64,000 nt of DNA from JAHJUB01 sp041653615 [NCBI: Candidatus Ratteibacteria bacterium] (GCA_041653615.1 JBAZEZ010000002.1:62001-126000); one strand, 5' to 3'; numbered from the stretch's first letter, positions 33,858-42,458 are shown. Made by a program: numbers and translations. Notes: generated by a model not told the origin, from the sequence alone.

Positions 33858-33899
33858 AAGAAAGCGTCATTAAAGCAATTAGACATCTAACCCCTCCCC

Positions 33900-34670
33900 A
33901 TGCTTAATTCCATTATCACCGGAGTGAGAGCCGACGCTCGGAAAAGAGCGCAAAAGAAACCCCTGGTCGTTTTGGAAGATGAAATTGCGGGCCTGACCGA
34001 AACCCTTAACTTCACCGAGACCCTTTCCGCTAAAAAAAGAATAAACATTATCGCCGAAATCAAACGCGCCTCGCCTTCAGCCGGACCCTTAAGACCAAAA
34101 CTTTCCCCCGGCACTCTTGCTCAAAGTTATCAAAAAGCCGGGGCAGCCGCTGTTTCGGTCCTGACCGAAAGAAATCATTTTCAGGGAAGTCTCGCTGACC
34201 TGGCCGCTGTCCGGAAATCAATCCAGATACCCATTCTCCAGAAAGATTTCATCCTCATCCCCTACCAAATTTACGAAGCCCGCGCCTGCGGAGCCGATGC
34301 CATTCTGCTAATTGTCGCGCTCCACAACCGTCAGACCCTGCGGGAACTGTTTTCGCTGGCGCTATCCTTGAAACTCTCCGCGCTGGTAGAAATTCACAGC
34401 GAACCGGAATTGGAAGACGCGCTTTCCGTCGGCGCAGACATCATCGGAATAAACAACCGGAATCTGACCACCTTAAAGACCGACCTTAATGTCAGCCGCC
34501 GCATTTTACCCCTGATACCAAAAGAAAAAATAGCGGTAGTGGAAAGCGGGCTGAAAACCAAGACAGAAATACAGGAACTTTCCCGGTTGGGGGCATCCGC
34601 CTTCCTGGTCGGAGAATCTCTTTTACGCCAGGACGACCCGGCATCCGTCCTCGCCTCCTTACTTAAATGA
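33900..34670 (+). CDS. trpC: Indole-3-glycerol phosphate synthase
   Basis: A 256-residue TIM barrel: IIAEIKRASPSAG (catalytic Lys near 54), AAAVSVLTERNHFQGS, PILQKDFILIPYQIYEARACGADAILLI, IGINNRNLTT and VVESGLKTK. It closes the indole ring in tryptophan synthesis. No other trp genes are near. It overlaps the glycosyltransferase by 4 nt (ATGA). Confidence 0.95.
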   Translation: MLNSIITGVRADARKRAQKKPLVVLEDEIAGLTETLNFTETLSAKKRINIIAEIKRASPSAGPLRPKLSPGTLAQSYQKAGAAAVSVLTERNHFQGSLADLAAVRKSIQIPILQKDFILIPYQIYEARACGADAILLIVALHNRQTLRELFSLALSLKLSALVEIHSEPELEDALSVGADIIGINNRNLTTLKTDLNVSRRILPLIPKEKIAVVESGLKTKTEIQELSRLGASAFLVGESLLRQDDPASVLASLLK

Positions 34671-35779
34671 AGATTGCCTTGCTGGTTCCGGCGATGGACC
34701 TGGGCGGGGTGGAACAGGGAACCTTTGACTTAGCCCGCGGTTTTCAAAAATTAGGACACCGGGTTCTGATAATCTCCGGGCCCGGACGATTTACCCCCCT
34801 TCTCCAGCAGAATGGAATCCGTTGGTATCCGGTACCGATGGAACGAAAAAACCCGTTCAATTTTTGCCGCGCCTTAGGTAAAATAAAGCGGATATTCTCC
34901 GAAGAGAAACCGGACATCATCCACAGCCGCAGCCGTTTTCCGGCCTGGCTGGCTAATTTTGCCGCCGGTTCCTGCGCCGGACACCTGGTTACCAGCATCC
35001 ACGGCTTTCACCATAACCGCCTATACAGCCGGATTATGGGCAGAGGGGAACGGGTCATCGTTGTCAGCGAAGGACTTAAAGATTACGCGGTCAAAGTACT
35101 GAGAACTAACCCGGAAAGAGTCAGGGTAGTCTATAACGGATTTGACTTTACCCCCTTCCTGAACCCCTCTCCTTCACTTTTTCCCGAAGAAAAAAAGGTT
35201 CGATACGAAGGAGAAAAAATCATTATCGGAGCGGTAGGCCGGCTAACTAATGTCCAGGGTTTTCATTACTTCCTTGAAGCCATCGCCCTTCTAAAAAGTG
35301 AATTTCCGGAGATACGAGGGATTTTGGTTGGCAGCGGCCCGGAAGAAACTGCTCTTAAAAATCTTGCGGCAAACCTTGGCATAAAGTCAAAAATATCGTT
35401 TTTGAAAGGAAAAACCGAGGAATACCTGGCTTCCTTTGACCTGATGGCGGTTCCCAACCTCAATCCGGAACCCAAACCCGGAAATGGTCCATTCTGGTCG
35501 CGCCGCACCGGAGCTGAAGCCCAAGTTGCCGGTATCCCGGTAGTAACAACCATGGCCGGTCTGTCCGCCGGTACTTTTGAAATCGGTGCCGCCAACATCT
35601 TTACCGCCGCCCGCGACCCGCTTGGCCTTTCCCGAGCAATCAAGTACCTCATTCTCCATCCGGACGAAGGCCGGGAGCTGGCGGAAAAAGCAAAAAAAAT
35701 TGCCCTGGAACAATTCTCTTTAGCGCAGATGGTTAACCGCACCCTTTCCGTCTATAAAGAATTGTTAACCGGTTCGTAA
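34667..35779 (+). CDS. Glycosyltransferase, GT4 family
   Basis: A 370-residue GT-B enzyme. N-terminal VPAMDLGGVEQGTFDLARGF and DIIHSRSRFPAWLANFA, C-terminal IIGAVGRLTNVQGFHYFLEAIALL and GAEAQVAGIPVVTT, the donor-binding segment. Such enzymes move sugars or ADP-heptose-like donors to lipid A core or O-antigen; the sugar is unknown. Translationally coupled to trpC, though no shared function is evident. Confidence 0.88.
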   Translation: MKIALLVPAMDLGGVEQGTFDLARGFQKLGHRVLIISGPGRFTPLLQQNGIRWYPVPMERKNPFNFCRALGKIKRIFSEEKPDIIHSRSRFPAWLANFAAGSCAGHLVTSIHGFHHNRLYSRIMGRGERVIVVSEGLKDYAVKVLRTNPERVRVVYNGFDFTPFLNPSPSLFPEEKKVRYEGEKIIIGAVGRLTNVQGFHYFLEAIALLKSEFPEIRGILVGSGPEETALKNLAANLGIKSKISFLKGKTEEYLASFDLMAVPNLNPEPKPGNGPFWSRRTGAEAQVAGIPVVTTMAGLSAGTFEIGAANIFTAARDPLGLSRAIKYLILHPDEGRELAEKAKKIALEQFSLAQMVNRTLSVYKELLTGS

Positions 35780-35784
35780 AGGTG

Positions 35785-35816
35785 TGGATTCCCGATCTAA
35801 GCATTCGGGAATGACA
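35785..35816. repeat. TGGATTCCCG...CGGGAATGACA repeat, short form
   Basis: A 32-bp hairpin of the 19805 family just after the glycosyltransferase stop. Confidence 0.82.
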
Positions 35817-35846
35817 GCAAAAATATGGTAAAATAACCCCAAGGAC

Positions 35847-35976
35847 TGTAGTTGCCGAGCTTGCTCGGCGCCGTTATGTAGCGCGCGACCCGTTCAGGGT
35901 CGCTTATTGTTGGAGAGGCTAAAAGCCTCGCGCTACGAAGACCAAAACAACAGAGCCAACCAAGGTTGGCGACTAC
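35847..35976. repeat. TGTAGTTGCC repeat interrupted by a second element (nested)
   Basis: Outer arms TGTAGTTGCCGAGCTTGCTC and CAACCAAGGTTGGCGACTAC match copies at 16542 and 33800. Between them 35877-35937 is a separate palindrome, TGTAGCGCGCGACCC...CGCGCTACG, not found in the other copies. One element has entered another. The outer end stops one base before the next start codon. Confidence 0.88.
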
Positions 35977-35977
35977 T

Positions 35978-37120
35978 ATGGAAAATGATTTTGTTTTTCG
36001 GATGCCGTCAAAAGTAATTTTTGGAGCGGGAAAGTTTGACCTTCTGCCGGAAGAAGTCCGTTTTTTCCTGGCCCGGGGAAATGTCCTGGTAGTAATGGAC
36101 CCGGCAATTAAAGCACAAATCCGGCCCCGCGTGGAAAAACTGCTGGCCGGTTGGAAAACAATCACCTGCGAGATTAAGCCCGGAGAACCAACCGTTCAAA
36201 CGGTTGACGAAATGGCTGATTTCGCCCGAAAAGAAAAACCGGAACTGGTCATCGGTATCGGAGGCGGAAGCGCCATGGATACCGCCAAAGCGATTGCCGG
36301 GCTGATAACCAACCCGGGCAGTTCGGAAAAATACCGGGGTCAAAATCTTTTGACCCAGCCGGCGATACCCGGAATCATGATACCAACCACCGCCGGAACC
36401 GGAAGCGAATTAACCCAGACCGCGGTCCTGATTAACCAGGGACGCAAAGGTGGAATTAACAGCCCGCATATCATTCCGGCAGCAGCCATTCTTGACCCGG
36501 CTTTGCTCCTGGACCTGCCGGTAGAACCAACACGCGCAACCGGACTTGACGCACTGACCCACGCGATTGAATCCTTCCTGTCAAAAAACAGCAATCCCTT
36601 GACCGAGCCGATTTCTCTGCAGGCGGCAACACTGTTGGTTGCCGGACTCCCGGCTTCGGTAGCCGACGGCAAAGACCTGGAAGCACGGACTAAAACCATG
36701 ATGGGCAGTCTTCTGGGAGGAATCAGCCTGGCAAACGCCGGTGTAATCGTAGGTCATTCCCTTTCTTATCCGTTGGGTGCCAGATACGGCATCAGCCACG
36801 GCGTCGCCAACGGACTCCTCTTGCCTTATGTCACCCAAGAAATTCTTCCTTTTGCTACCGAAAAACTGGCGCGGCTGGCTTCGGCTTTCGGAGTATCTAA
36901 AGGACGTTCCGCGCAAGAAGAGTCCGAAGAAGCAGTAAAATTTCTTTTTGCTTTTGAGAAAAAAATCGGCTTCCAAAAACGGCTGGCCGATTTCAAGGTT
37001 AAGCAGAGTGATTTTGAAAAAATGGTGGAAGAAGCCTGGGCCGTAGCGGTTCCGGTTGCCAATACGCCCAAACCCCTGACAAAAGAAGATTTGTTGCGGA
37101 TTTACCAGGCCGCGTACTAA
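35978..37120 (+). CDS. Iron-containing alcohol dehydrogenase
   Basis: A 380-residue group III dehydrogenase: MPSKVIFGAGKFDLLPEE, GIGGGSAMDTAKAIAGL (NAD(P) site, about 92), PTTAGTGSELT and GHSLSYPLGARYGISHGVANG, which holds metal-binding His residues. Members reduce aldehydes such as butyraldehyde or lactaldehyde, or oxidise 1,3-propanediol; the substrate is open. I choose the ATG at 35978; the TTG upstream lies in a repeat. Confidence 0.92.
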   Translation: MENDFVFRMPSKVIFGAGKFDLLPEEVRFFLARGNVLVVMDPAIKAQIRPRVEKLLAGWKTITCEIKPGEPTVQTVDEMADFARKEKPELVIGIGGGSAMDTAKAIAGLITNPGSSEKYRGQNLLTQPAIPGIMIPTTAGTGSELTQTAVLINQGRKGGINSPHIIPAAAILDPALLLDLPVEPTRATGLDALTHAIESFLSKNSNPLTEPISLQAATLLVAGLPASVADGKDLEARTKTMMGSLLGGISLANAGVIVGHSLSYPLGARYGISHGVANGLLLPYVTQEILPFATEKLARLASAFGVSKGRSAQEESEEAVKFLFAFEKKIGFQKRLADFKVKQSDFEKMVEEAWAVAVPVANTPKPLTKEDLLRIYQAAY

Positions 37121-37169
37121 CCCCCTCACCCCTCCCTCACCCCGATGGGGAGAGGATAAAAGTGAGGGG
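37121..37169. repeat. CCCTCACCCC...GTGAGGGG repeat, intergenic
   Basis: CCCTCACCCCTCCCTCACCC, a CGATGGGGAGAGG hairpin arm and GTGAGGGG. Its GTGAGGGG end lies 9 nt before the start of the phosphohexomutase gene and serves as its only Shine-Dalgarno-like sequence. Confidence 0.85.
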
Positions 37170-37177
37170 AAAATAAA

Positions 37178-38530
37178 ATGCAGGTAAATAAAACTATTTT
37201 CCGGGAATACGATTTGCGCGGTCTGGCGAACACCGAACTGACCGCTGATTTTGCCTTTGGTCTGGGCCAGGCATTTGTCGTTTACCTTGAAAAAAAAGGC
37301 GCTGCCAAAAAAGTGCTGGTCGGCCACGACAACCGCTCCACCTCTCCCCTTTTCAGCGAACATTTAATGGCAGGACTGCGAAAAAGCGGAGCCGACGTAA
37401 TCTTTCTCGAAGAAGTTCCCACGCCGACGTTCTATTTTGCCGGACGCACACTTTCCTTTCCGGCCGGAATTATGGTAACCGCCAGTCACAATCCCCCGGC
37501 CTATAACGGTTTCAAGCTTTTGGTTAATCACCAGAGTATATTCGGACCGCAAATACAGGAAATCCGGGAATTGATGGAAGCAGGAAAATTCCTTTTCGGA
37601 AACGGGAGTTTTAAACAGATAGAAGTTGTACCCGATTATCTCGCCGCAATTAAAAAAGCCTTTCGGTTAGACCGGTCGATAAAAGTGGTCCTGGACTGCG
37701 GAAACGGAACCGCGGGTCCGGTAGCCCTTCCGGCGCTGAACGGACTGGGAGCCGAAGTGGTTCCGCTTTACTGCGACAGCGATAATACTTTTCCCCACCA
37801 CCTGGCCGACCCGGTTGTGCCGAAAAACATGGCTGACCTGGTAACGAAAGTTAAAGAAAGCGGCGCGGAATTAGGCATTGGCATCGACGGAGACGGAGAC
37901 AGAATCGGACTTTGCGACGAACAGGGAAACCTGGTTTGGGGAGATAAAATCCTGGCGCTTCTTTCTGAAGAAATTATTTCGGAAAATCCGGGCGCAACCA
38001 TTGTTTTTGACGTTAAGTGCAGTAAGGCGCTGGAAGAAGAAATTACCCGGCTGGGCGGAAAACCGTTAATGTGGAAAACCGGCCACTCCCTGATTGAAGA
38101 TAAGATGCATGAAGTAGGCGCCAAGGTAGCCGGAGAACTATCCGGTCACCTCTACTTCGGCGACCACTGGTACGGTTTTGACGACGCCATCTACGCGGCC
38201 GGACGCATCCTGCAGTACTTATCCCGGCGCCAAGAAAACCTATCCACTCTCCTGGGGCGGCTCAAGCAATATTATGCCACCCCGGAAATTCGCGTGGAAA
38301 TAGCGGATGAAAAAAAGTTCGGACTGGTGAAACAGTTGAAAGAAAAAATCTCCGGTAAATACAAAATATCGGACATTGACGGCGTGAAGGTTTATTTTGA
38401 AGACGGTTGGGGTCTGGTACGCGCTTCAAATACCCAACCGGCGCTGGTACTGCGTTTTGAAGCAGACACGGAAAAACGGCTCCACGAAATTCAAGCCTTC
38501 TTCACGGAATTGCTCGCCTCTTTAAAATAG
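37178..38530 (+). CDS. Phosphomannomutase/phosphoglucomutase
   Basis: A 450-residue alpha-D-phosphohexomutase: IFREYDLRGLA (start), GHDNRSTSP, the phosphoserine loop TASHNPPAYNGFK (Ser near 104), metal site GIDGDGDRIGL (about 235-245) and the sugar loop GELSGHLYF. Like AlgC/ManB it turns mannose 6-P into mannose 1-P or glucose 6-P into glucose 1-P, which would feed the GDP-fucose and dTDP-rhamnose genes further on. Confidence 0.93.
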   Translation: MQVNKTIFREYDLRGLANTELTADFAFGLGQAFVVYLEKKGAAKKVLVGHDNRSTSPLFSEHLMAGLRKSGADVIFLEEVPTPTFYFAGRTLSFPAGIMVTASHNPPAYNGFKLLVNHQSIFGPQIQEIRELMEAGKFLFGNGSFKQIEVVPDYLAAIKKAFRLDRSIKVVLDCGNGTAGPVALPALNGLGAEVVPLYCDSDNTFPHHLADPVVPKNMADLVTKVKESGAELGIGIDGDGDRIGLCDEQGNLVWGDKILALLSEEIISENPGATIVFDVKCSKALEEEITRLGGKPLMWKTGHSLIEDKMHEVGAKVAGELSGHLYFGDHWYGFDDAIYAAGRILQYLSRRQENLSTLLGRLKQYYATPEIRVEIADEKKFGLVKQLKEKISGKYKISDIDGVKVYFEDGWGLVRASNTQPALVLRFEADTEKRLHEIQAFFTELLASLK

Positions 38531-38538
38531 GGTAAAAT
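38510..38538 (+). promoter_or_regulatory. Possible promoter for tRNA-Val
   Basis: TTGCTC (38510-38515) and TAAAAT (38533-38538), 17 bp apart, about 22 nt before the tRNA; the -35 box lies in the end of the mutase gene. Confidence 0.4.
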
Positions 38539-38560
38539 ATAGCGTTAGGAATGCCCTTTA

Positions 38561-38633
38561 GGGCGAGTAGCTCAGTTGGCAGAGCATTCGGCTTACATCC
38601 GAAAGGTCACAGGTTCAAGTCCTGTCTCGCCCA
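38561..38633 (+). tRNA. tRNA-Val (anticodon TAC)
   Basis: A 73-nt cloverleaf: acceptor GGGCGAG/CTCGCCC, D-arm GCTC..GAGC, anticodon stem TTCGG/CCGAA with loop CTTACAT (anticodon TAC), T-arm ACAGG TTCAAGT CCTGT, discriminator A; CCA not encoded. Its 3' half is copied about 130 bp downstream. Confidence 0.96.
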
Positions 38634-38653
38634 CTTGTAAGCATTCTAAAAAA

Positions 38654-38769
38654 CAGGACTTGAAAGGAGCGAAGTCAGGTATTGCGACTGATTAAGGAGC
38701 AATACCAGCGGGGGGCCGACCCGAGGCGCGGTGAAAGCCGAGGGCGCCAAGTCCGCCTGTCTCGCCCAC
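38654..38769 (+). ncRNA. Structured element after tRNA-Val with copies of its T-arm
   Basis: CAGGACTTG (38654-38662) is the reverse complement of the tRNA T-arm bases CAAGTCCTG; CAAGTCC (38748-38754), followed after a GCC insert by TGTCTCGCCCAC, repeats the tRNA 3' end directly. Between them GGTATTG (38678-38684) pairs with CAATACC (38700-38706) and GGCGC (38725-38729) with GCGCC (38744-38748). The closing 7-bp stem joins the two ends. This is a compact multibranch RNA or a mobile palindrome; nature unknown. Confidence 0.55.
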
Positions 38770-38986
38770 CTTCGCCAAGGCTTCGGCGGGCAAAGCCCAC
38801 TTGTAGCGGTCGGATTCATCCGACGTCGTTACCGAATCGGCGGGACACTATAATATGTACGATCCGCCTTCGCCAAGTTTACCCGTCGTAGCTTTAGCGT
38901 AGGCGGGGCTACGGCGAGACGCAGTAAATTGCACCGCTACATTAAGATGTTTATTTTAAATTTGTTTATTTAAACAGGAGATAACT
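38759..38986. other. Gene-free stretch of repeats before rpmA
   Basis: After the tRNA-linked element comes CCACCTTCGCCAAGGCTTCG GCGGGCAAAG, then a palindrome at 38812-38941 with ends TGTAGCGG and CCGCTACA and inner TCGGATTCATCCGA and CGTAGCTTTAGCG pieces. A TATAAT at 38849 has no good -35. From 38942 to 38986 only AT-rich sequence and the rpmA site AGGAG are seen. No gene found. Confidence 0.75.
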
Positions 38987-39238
38987 ATGGCGACAAAAAA
39001 AGGCGGTGGGTCAGTTAAAAACGGGCGAGACAGCGACGGCAAGCGCCTGGGCGTCAAGCGTTACGGCGGACAGGTTGTATCGGCCGGAGAGATAATCGTA
39101 CGGCAGCGCGGCAGCCATTTTAAACCTGGTTCAAACACCAAAATGGGCACCGATTTCACCATCTTTGCCCTGTCAGCCGGAAAGGTTTTGTTTGAAAAAC
39201 GCCGCGGCAAAAAGTTGATTTCAATTCAAACTGCCTAA
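38987..39238 (+). CDS. rpmA: 50S ribosomal protein L27
   Basis: An 83-residue basic protein: [30 protein letters not shown], then [21 protein letters not shown]. The N-terminus begins with Ala2 and no removable leader, so it reaches the peptidyl transferase centre directly. AGGAG precedes the ATG. L21 (rplU), normally upstream, is absent, and obg lies 22 kb away on the other strand. Confidence 0.95.
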   Translation: MATKKGGGSVKNGRDSDGKRLGVKRYGGQVVSAGEIIVRQRGSHFKPGSNTKMGTDFTIFALSAGKVLFEKRRGKKLISIQTA

Positions 39239-39247
39239 AAAGAACCT

Positions 39248-39625
39248 ATGGTTTCCGGAATCGGCGTTGACATCGTTTCCATTGTTGATATGTCCGGAGC
39301 GCTAAAGCGTTTCGGCGGCCGTTTTAAAAACCGGCTCTTTACCGAAGCGGAACAGCAAATCTGCGAAGAAAAACACATTCCGTCGGTTCATTACAGCGGG
39401 AAATTTGCCGCCAAGGAATCGTTTTTAAAGGCATTGCAGCGGGAAAACCGGGGGGGGATACGCTGGCGGGAGATGGAAGTGCTCAACAGCCCGGGCGGCC
39501 AACCCTATTTCCGTTTCTCCGGAACAGCCGGAAAAACCCTGGAAAAAAATGGTTTGCGCGCATCTATTAGCCTTTCTCATTCCGGAGAATACGCCATCGC
39601 TTTTTGTTTGATACAAAAATCCTAA
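39248..39625 (+). CDS. acpS: Holo-[acyl-carrier-protein] synthase
   Basis: A 125-residue phosphopantetheinyl transferase starting MVSGIGVDIVSI with the metal Asp. KRFGGRFKNRLFTEAEQ, SGKFAAKESFLKAL (Glu of the metal site) and ISLSHSGEYAIAF are the family blocks. It moves 4'-phosphopantetheine from CoA to ACP. It lies 9 nt after rpmA and 3 nt before nnrD; acpS-nnrD pairing is common. Confidence 0.93.
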   Translation: MVSGIGVDIVSIVDMSGALKRFGGRFKNRLFTEAEQQICEEKHIPSVHYSGKFAAKESFLKALQRENRGGIRWREMEVLNSPGGQPYFRFSGTAGKTLEKNGLRASISLSHSGEYAIAFCLIQKS

Positions 39626-39628
39626 ATC

Positions 39629-40489
39629 ATGGATGGAGTTGAAATTCTGCGCAACCGTCCAAGAGATGCCCATAAAGGTAATTTTGGACATTTGTTGGTG
39701 GTTGCCGGTTCTCCCGGATTATCCGGAGCAGCCGGTTTAGCCGCAATTTCGGCTCTGCGGTCCGGCGCCGGATTGGTCACGCTGGCTATCGGTGCCAGTC
39801 TTTACCCTATTTTAGCCAGCCGTTTTACCGAACTGATGTTTTTGCTTCTTCTGGAAAAAAAAGGCGAGTTGTCCCCGCAAAACTTACCCCTGATTCAAAA
39901 ATTTACCGCCAAAACCGACGGTCTGTTGATCGGACCGGGCTTGGGACGCAAAAAATCAACTACCGGATTCATAAAAAAACTGCTTGACGGGTTGGAAAAG
40001 CCAATTGTTTTGGACGCTGACGGACTTAACGCTCTGGAAGGAAAACCGGTAATTTTAAAAAAAGTAAAAGCGCCGGTGATTATAACGCCTCACCCCGGCG
40101 AGATGGCCGGATTGACCGGATTTAGGGTTGACGAAATACAAAAATCGCGAAGGGAAACCGCCTTGCGTTTCAGCCAAAAATACAACGTGGTTACGGTCTT
40201 AAAGGGGTACCGGACGGTGGTGACCGCGCCGGATGGCTCCACCTATCTCAACTTTACCGGAAACCCGGGGCTGGCAACCGCCGGAAGCGGTGACGTGCTG
40301 GCCGGACTAATAGCCGGGCTGTTGGTTCAGGGCTTACCGGCGTTTTCCGCCGCTTCTTTGGGAACCTATCTGCACGGTCTGGCCGGGGACATGTCAAGCC
40401 GGGAAAAAGGTGAGCCGTCACTTCTGGCCGGAGACTTATTGGAAAAAATACCTTCGGCCATCAGGTTTTTACTGGAACAGACCCGATAA
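39629..40489 (+). CDS. nnrD: ADP-dependent (S)-NAD(P)H-hydrate dehydratase
   Basis: A 286-residue carbohydrate kinase-like repair enzyme. GNFGHLLVVAGSPGLSGAAGLAA (17-39), LLIGPGLGR, VLDADGLNAL, ITPHPGEMAGL and GNPGLATAGSGDVLAGLIAGLL (catalytic Asp in SGDVL) are all present. It dehydrates damaged NADHX and NADPHX. The YjeF-N epimerase half, often fused, is absent. It overlaps the convergent DUF1638 gene by 29 nt. Confidence 0.93.
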   Translation: MDGVEILRNRPRDAHKGNFGHLLVVAGSPGLSGAAGLAAISALRSGAGLVTLAIGASLYPILASRFTELMFLLLLEKKGELSPQNLPLIQKFTAKTDGLLIGPGLGRKKSTTGFIKKLLDGLEKPIVLDADGLNALEGKPVILKKVKAPVIITPHPGEMAGLTGFRVDEIQKSRRETALRFSQKYNVVTVLKGYRTVVTAPDGSTYLNFTGNPGLATAGSGDVLAGLIAGLLVQGLPAFSAASLGTYLHGLAGDMSSREKGEPSLLAGDLLEKIPSAIRFLLEQTR

Positions 40490-41204
40490 TTTTTTCGTCG
40501 TTAGTCGCGATAATCTTCTGCCCCGGTTCCGTCACCAAAAAATCCCCTTCCGGGTACGGTCCTTCAATCAGTTGTTTTAAAAGAGTGCCGTCTCCAACCA
40601 TTTCCTCCCATTCCCAGCCCTTCTCTTTTGCCGCATCCCGGGAAAGGTCGCGATAATCCGGCAACTCCGATAAGGGTAAAGTGATATATAAAATCTTGTG
40701 ATAGTTTTTCTCCGCATTCAGTACCTGGTGGAGGTAGCGTCCGTTTTCCTCTCCGTATTTAGCGATGTAATCTTCCAGGCTCTGCTGCGGTCCTAACTGA
40801 GAATCAAAGTTCCGACCTTGCGCCGCTCCTCTTTCCAGCCAGCCGATGGTATGAAAATAGGTCCCGGTATTGGTGAAAAAATATTCCTGGTATCGTTTCC
40901 GGGAACCCATGAACACGGTAATACAATCATGCGCTCTTGGGACAACCAGAGAAAAGCGTCTTCCGGTCAATCCGACAAGACCGTTATTGCAGAGCCCGTA
41001 ACCAAGAATAATCCGGGAATAGTCCCTTTCCTGCATCTTGTCTATTTCCGCCTGAATGGTTTCGCGCACCTTGTCCCCGCCCAAATCGTGCAGACCTTTA
41101 GGCAAAAACACCGTGTCAATCACCCGCGGCCCCCTGGACGCGTAGTAGGCGATTTCCCGAAAAAAGATCTCGCAGGCAATCAATCCGATTCTTTTCTTTT
41201 CCAT
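40461..41204 (-). CDS. DUF1638 domain protein
   Basis: A 247-residue cytoplasmic protein with the DUF1638 hallmarks: IGLIACEIFFREI at the start, LGYGLCNNGLVGL, VVPRAHDCITVFMGS and YFHTIGWLERG. The Cys and His in these motifs suggest a metal or cofactor site. Members are often found near corrinoid methyltransferases and RamA-type activators, but the function is not settled. It is divergent from the DUF362 gene, 97 bp apart, which suggests common control. Confidence 0.85.
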   Translation of the reverse strand: MEKKRIGLIACEIFFREIAYYASRGPRVIDTVFLPKGLHDLGGDKVRETIQAEIDKMQERDYSRIILGYGLCNNGLVGLTGRRFSLVVPRAHDCITVFMGSRKRYQEYFFTNTGTYFHTIGWLERGAAQGRNFDSQLGPQQSLEDYIAKYGEENGRYLHQVLNAEKNYHKILYITLPLSELPDYRDLSRDAAKEKGWEWEEMVGDGTLLKQLIEGPYPEGDFLVTEPGQKIIATNDEKIIGSVPVKT

Positions 41205-41288
41205 AGTACCGGAATATTTTACATCAGGCGGCCGGTAGAAGCAAAAAATGTAGAATAAAAAATATTTTTCCCACCGATATTTTTGTGC

Positions 41289-41294
41289 TATACT
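41289..41294 (+). promoter_or_regulatory. Possible -10 box for the DUF362 gene
   Basis: TATACT ends 7 nt before the ATG at 41302. A matching -35 is not clear. Confidence 0.35.
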
Positions 41295-41301
41295 TTATAT
41301 T

Positions 41302-42396
41302 ATGAAAAAACGCGCTCAGGTATTTTTTGCCGATATTGCCGTAAAAACGATAGAACCCGAACACACCCTCCCGGCCCGATTTAAACGAATGCTTAAAAAA
41401 GTCATCCCCAAAAGCATCGCCGGGGAAAAAGTCGTTATCAAGATGCACTTGGGCAATGGGATCGGTTACACCACCATTCACCCTCTTTTCGTAAGAATCC
41501 TGGTCGGAGAATTAAAGACCGCCGGCGCCGCTTCCATTAAAGTTATGGACATCGACGCCGACAGCGGTATTGCCCGCGGTTATACCCCGGAAGTTCTTGG
41601 TTGTCCGGTTGTTTCCTGCCTGGGTAAAAACGGAAAACATTTTTACCGGAAGAATATCGGATTCAAAACGCTGGACAAAGCAGCCTTATCCCAAGAAGCG
41701 ATTGACAGCGATTTCTTTATCGACCTGTCTCACGTTAAGGGCCACGGTGACTGCGGTTTCGGGGGAGCAATTAAAAACATCTCCATGGGCCTGGTAGACG
41801 GAGAAACAAGAGGCAAGATACACCGGTTGGAAGGCGGTTTGGTCGTAGATAAAAACAAATGCGTCTTCTGCCAAAAATGCTTCCGTAACTGCCCGCGCAA
41901 AGCCATCCTCGTAAACAAAGAAAAAAGAGAGATAAGCGTTTTCTTCCATCATTGTACCTACTGTCAACACTGCGTGATAGTCTGCCCAAAAGGCGCCATT
42001 GCCATGACGGACCGAAAATTTGAGGATTTTTCGGAAGGATTGGCCCTGGTAACTTCAGCGTTCCTGAAGAAGTTCCGGCCCGCAAATCTCCTCTTTATAA
42101 ACTTTCTAACCAATATAACCATTTATTGCGACTGCTGGGGATTAAGTACCGCCTCCCTGGTTCCGGACATCGGCATCCTCTGTTCCCAAGACATAGCCGC
42201 CTGCGAACAGGCATCGCTGGACATGATTAAAACGGATAATCTGCTGCCCAACGGCTTGCCGGCAGACCGGAAGATTTTAAAAAAGGACGGGCACCTGTTC
42301 GAAAAAATTCACTCCAAAAACCCCTACCTGGTCATCAAATACCTTGAAAAAAATTATCCCTGCACTTCGAATTATGAAATTAAAAACGTGGCGTAA
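41302..42396 (+). CDS. DUF362 domain protein with two [4Fe-4S] ferredoxin motifs
   Basis: A 364-residue protein. DUF362 core: VVIKMHLGNGIGYTTIHP, VKGHGDCGFGGAIKNISMGL (about 144-163). Then two ferredoxin motifs, CVFCQKCFRNCP (about 189) and CTYCQHCVIVCP (about 215), and a second conserved part with IYCDCWG and IGILCSQDIAACEQASLD. The family is found in anaerobes and is thought to take part in redox reactions, but no reaction is proven. Its neighbour on the other strand is DUF1638. Confidence 0.9.
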   Translation: MKKRAQVFFADIAVKTIEPEHTLPARFKRMLKKVIPKSIAGEKVVIKMHLGNGIGYTTIHPLFVRILVGELKTAGAASIKVMDIDADSGIARGYTPEVLGCPVVSCLGKNGKHFYRKNIGFKTLDKAALSQEAIDSDFFIDLSHVKGHGDCGFGGAIKNISMGLVDGETRGKIHRLEGGLVVDKNKCVFCQKCFRNCPRKAILVNKEKREISVFFHHCTYCQHCVIVCPKGAIAMTDRKFEDFSEGLALVTSAFLKKFRPANLLFINFLTNITIYCDCWGLSTASLVPDIGILCSQDIAACEQASLDMIKTDNLLPNGLPADRKILKKDGHLFEKIHSKNPYLVIKYLEKNYPCTSNYEIKNVA

Positions 42397-42458
42397 CAAT
42401 AAAACCAGGGAACAAATCCTGCGCCGCGGTGTCTAACCTTTGACAGTATTTTTAGCGA

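Noticed and set aside
36581-37363. 260-codon minus-strand open frame over the alcohol dehydrogenase and mutase genes
   Set aside because: Antisense to two well supported enzymes, crosses a repeat, and has no recognisable domain.
38635-38769. Integrative element with att sites at tRNA-Val
   Set aside because: The tRNA 3' end is repeated but only about 115 bp lie between, with no integrase or cargo; reported instead as a structured element.
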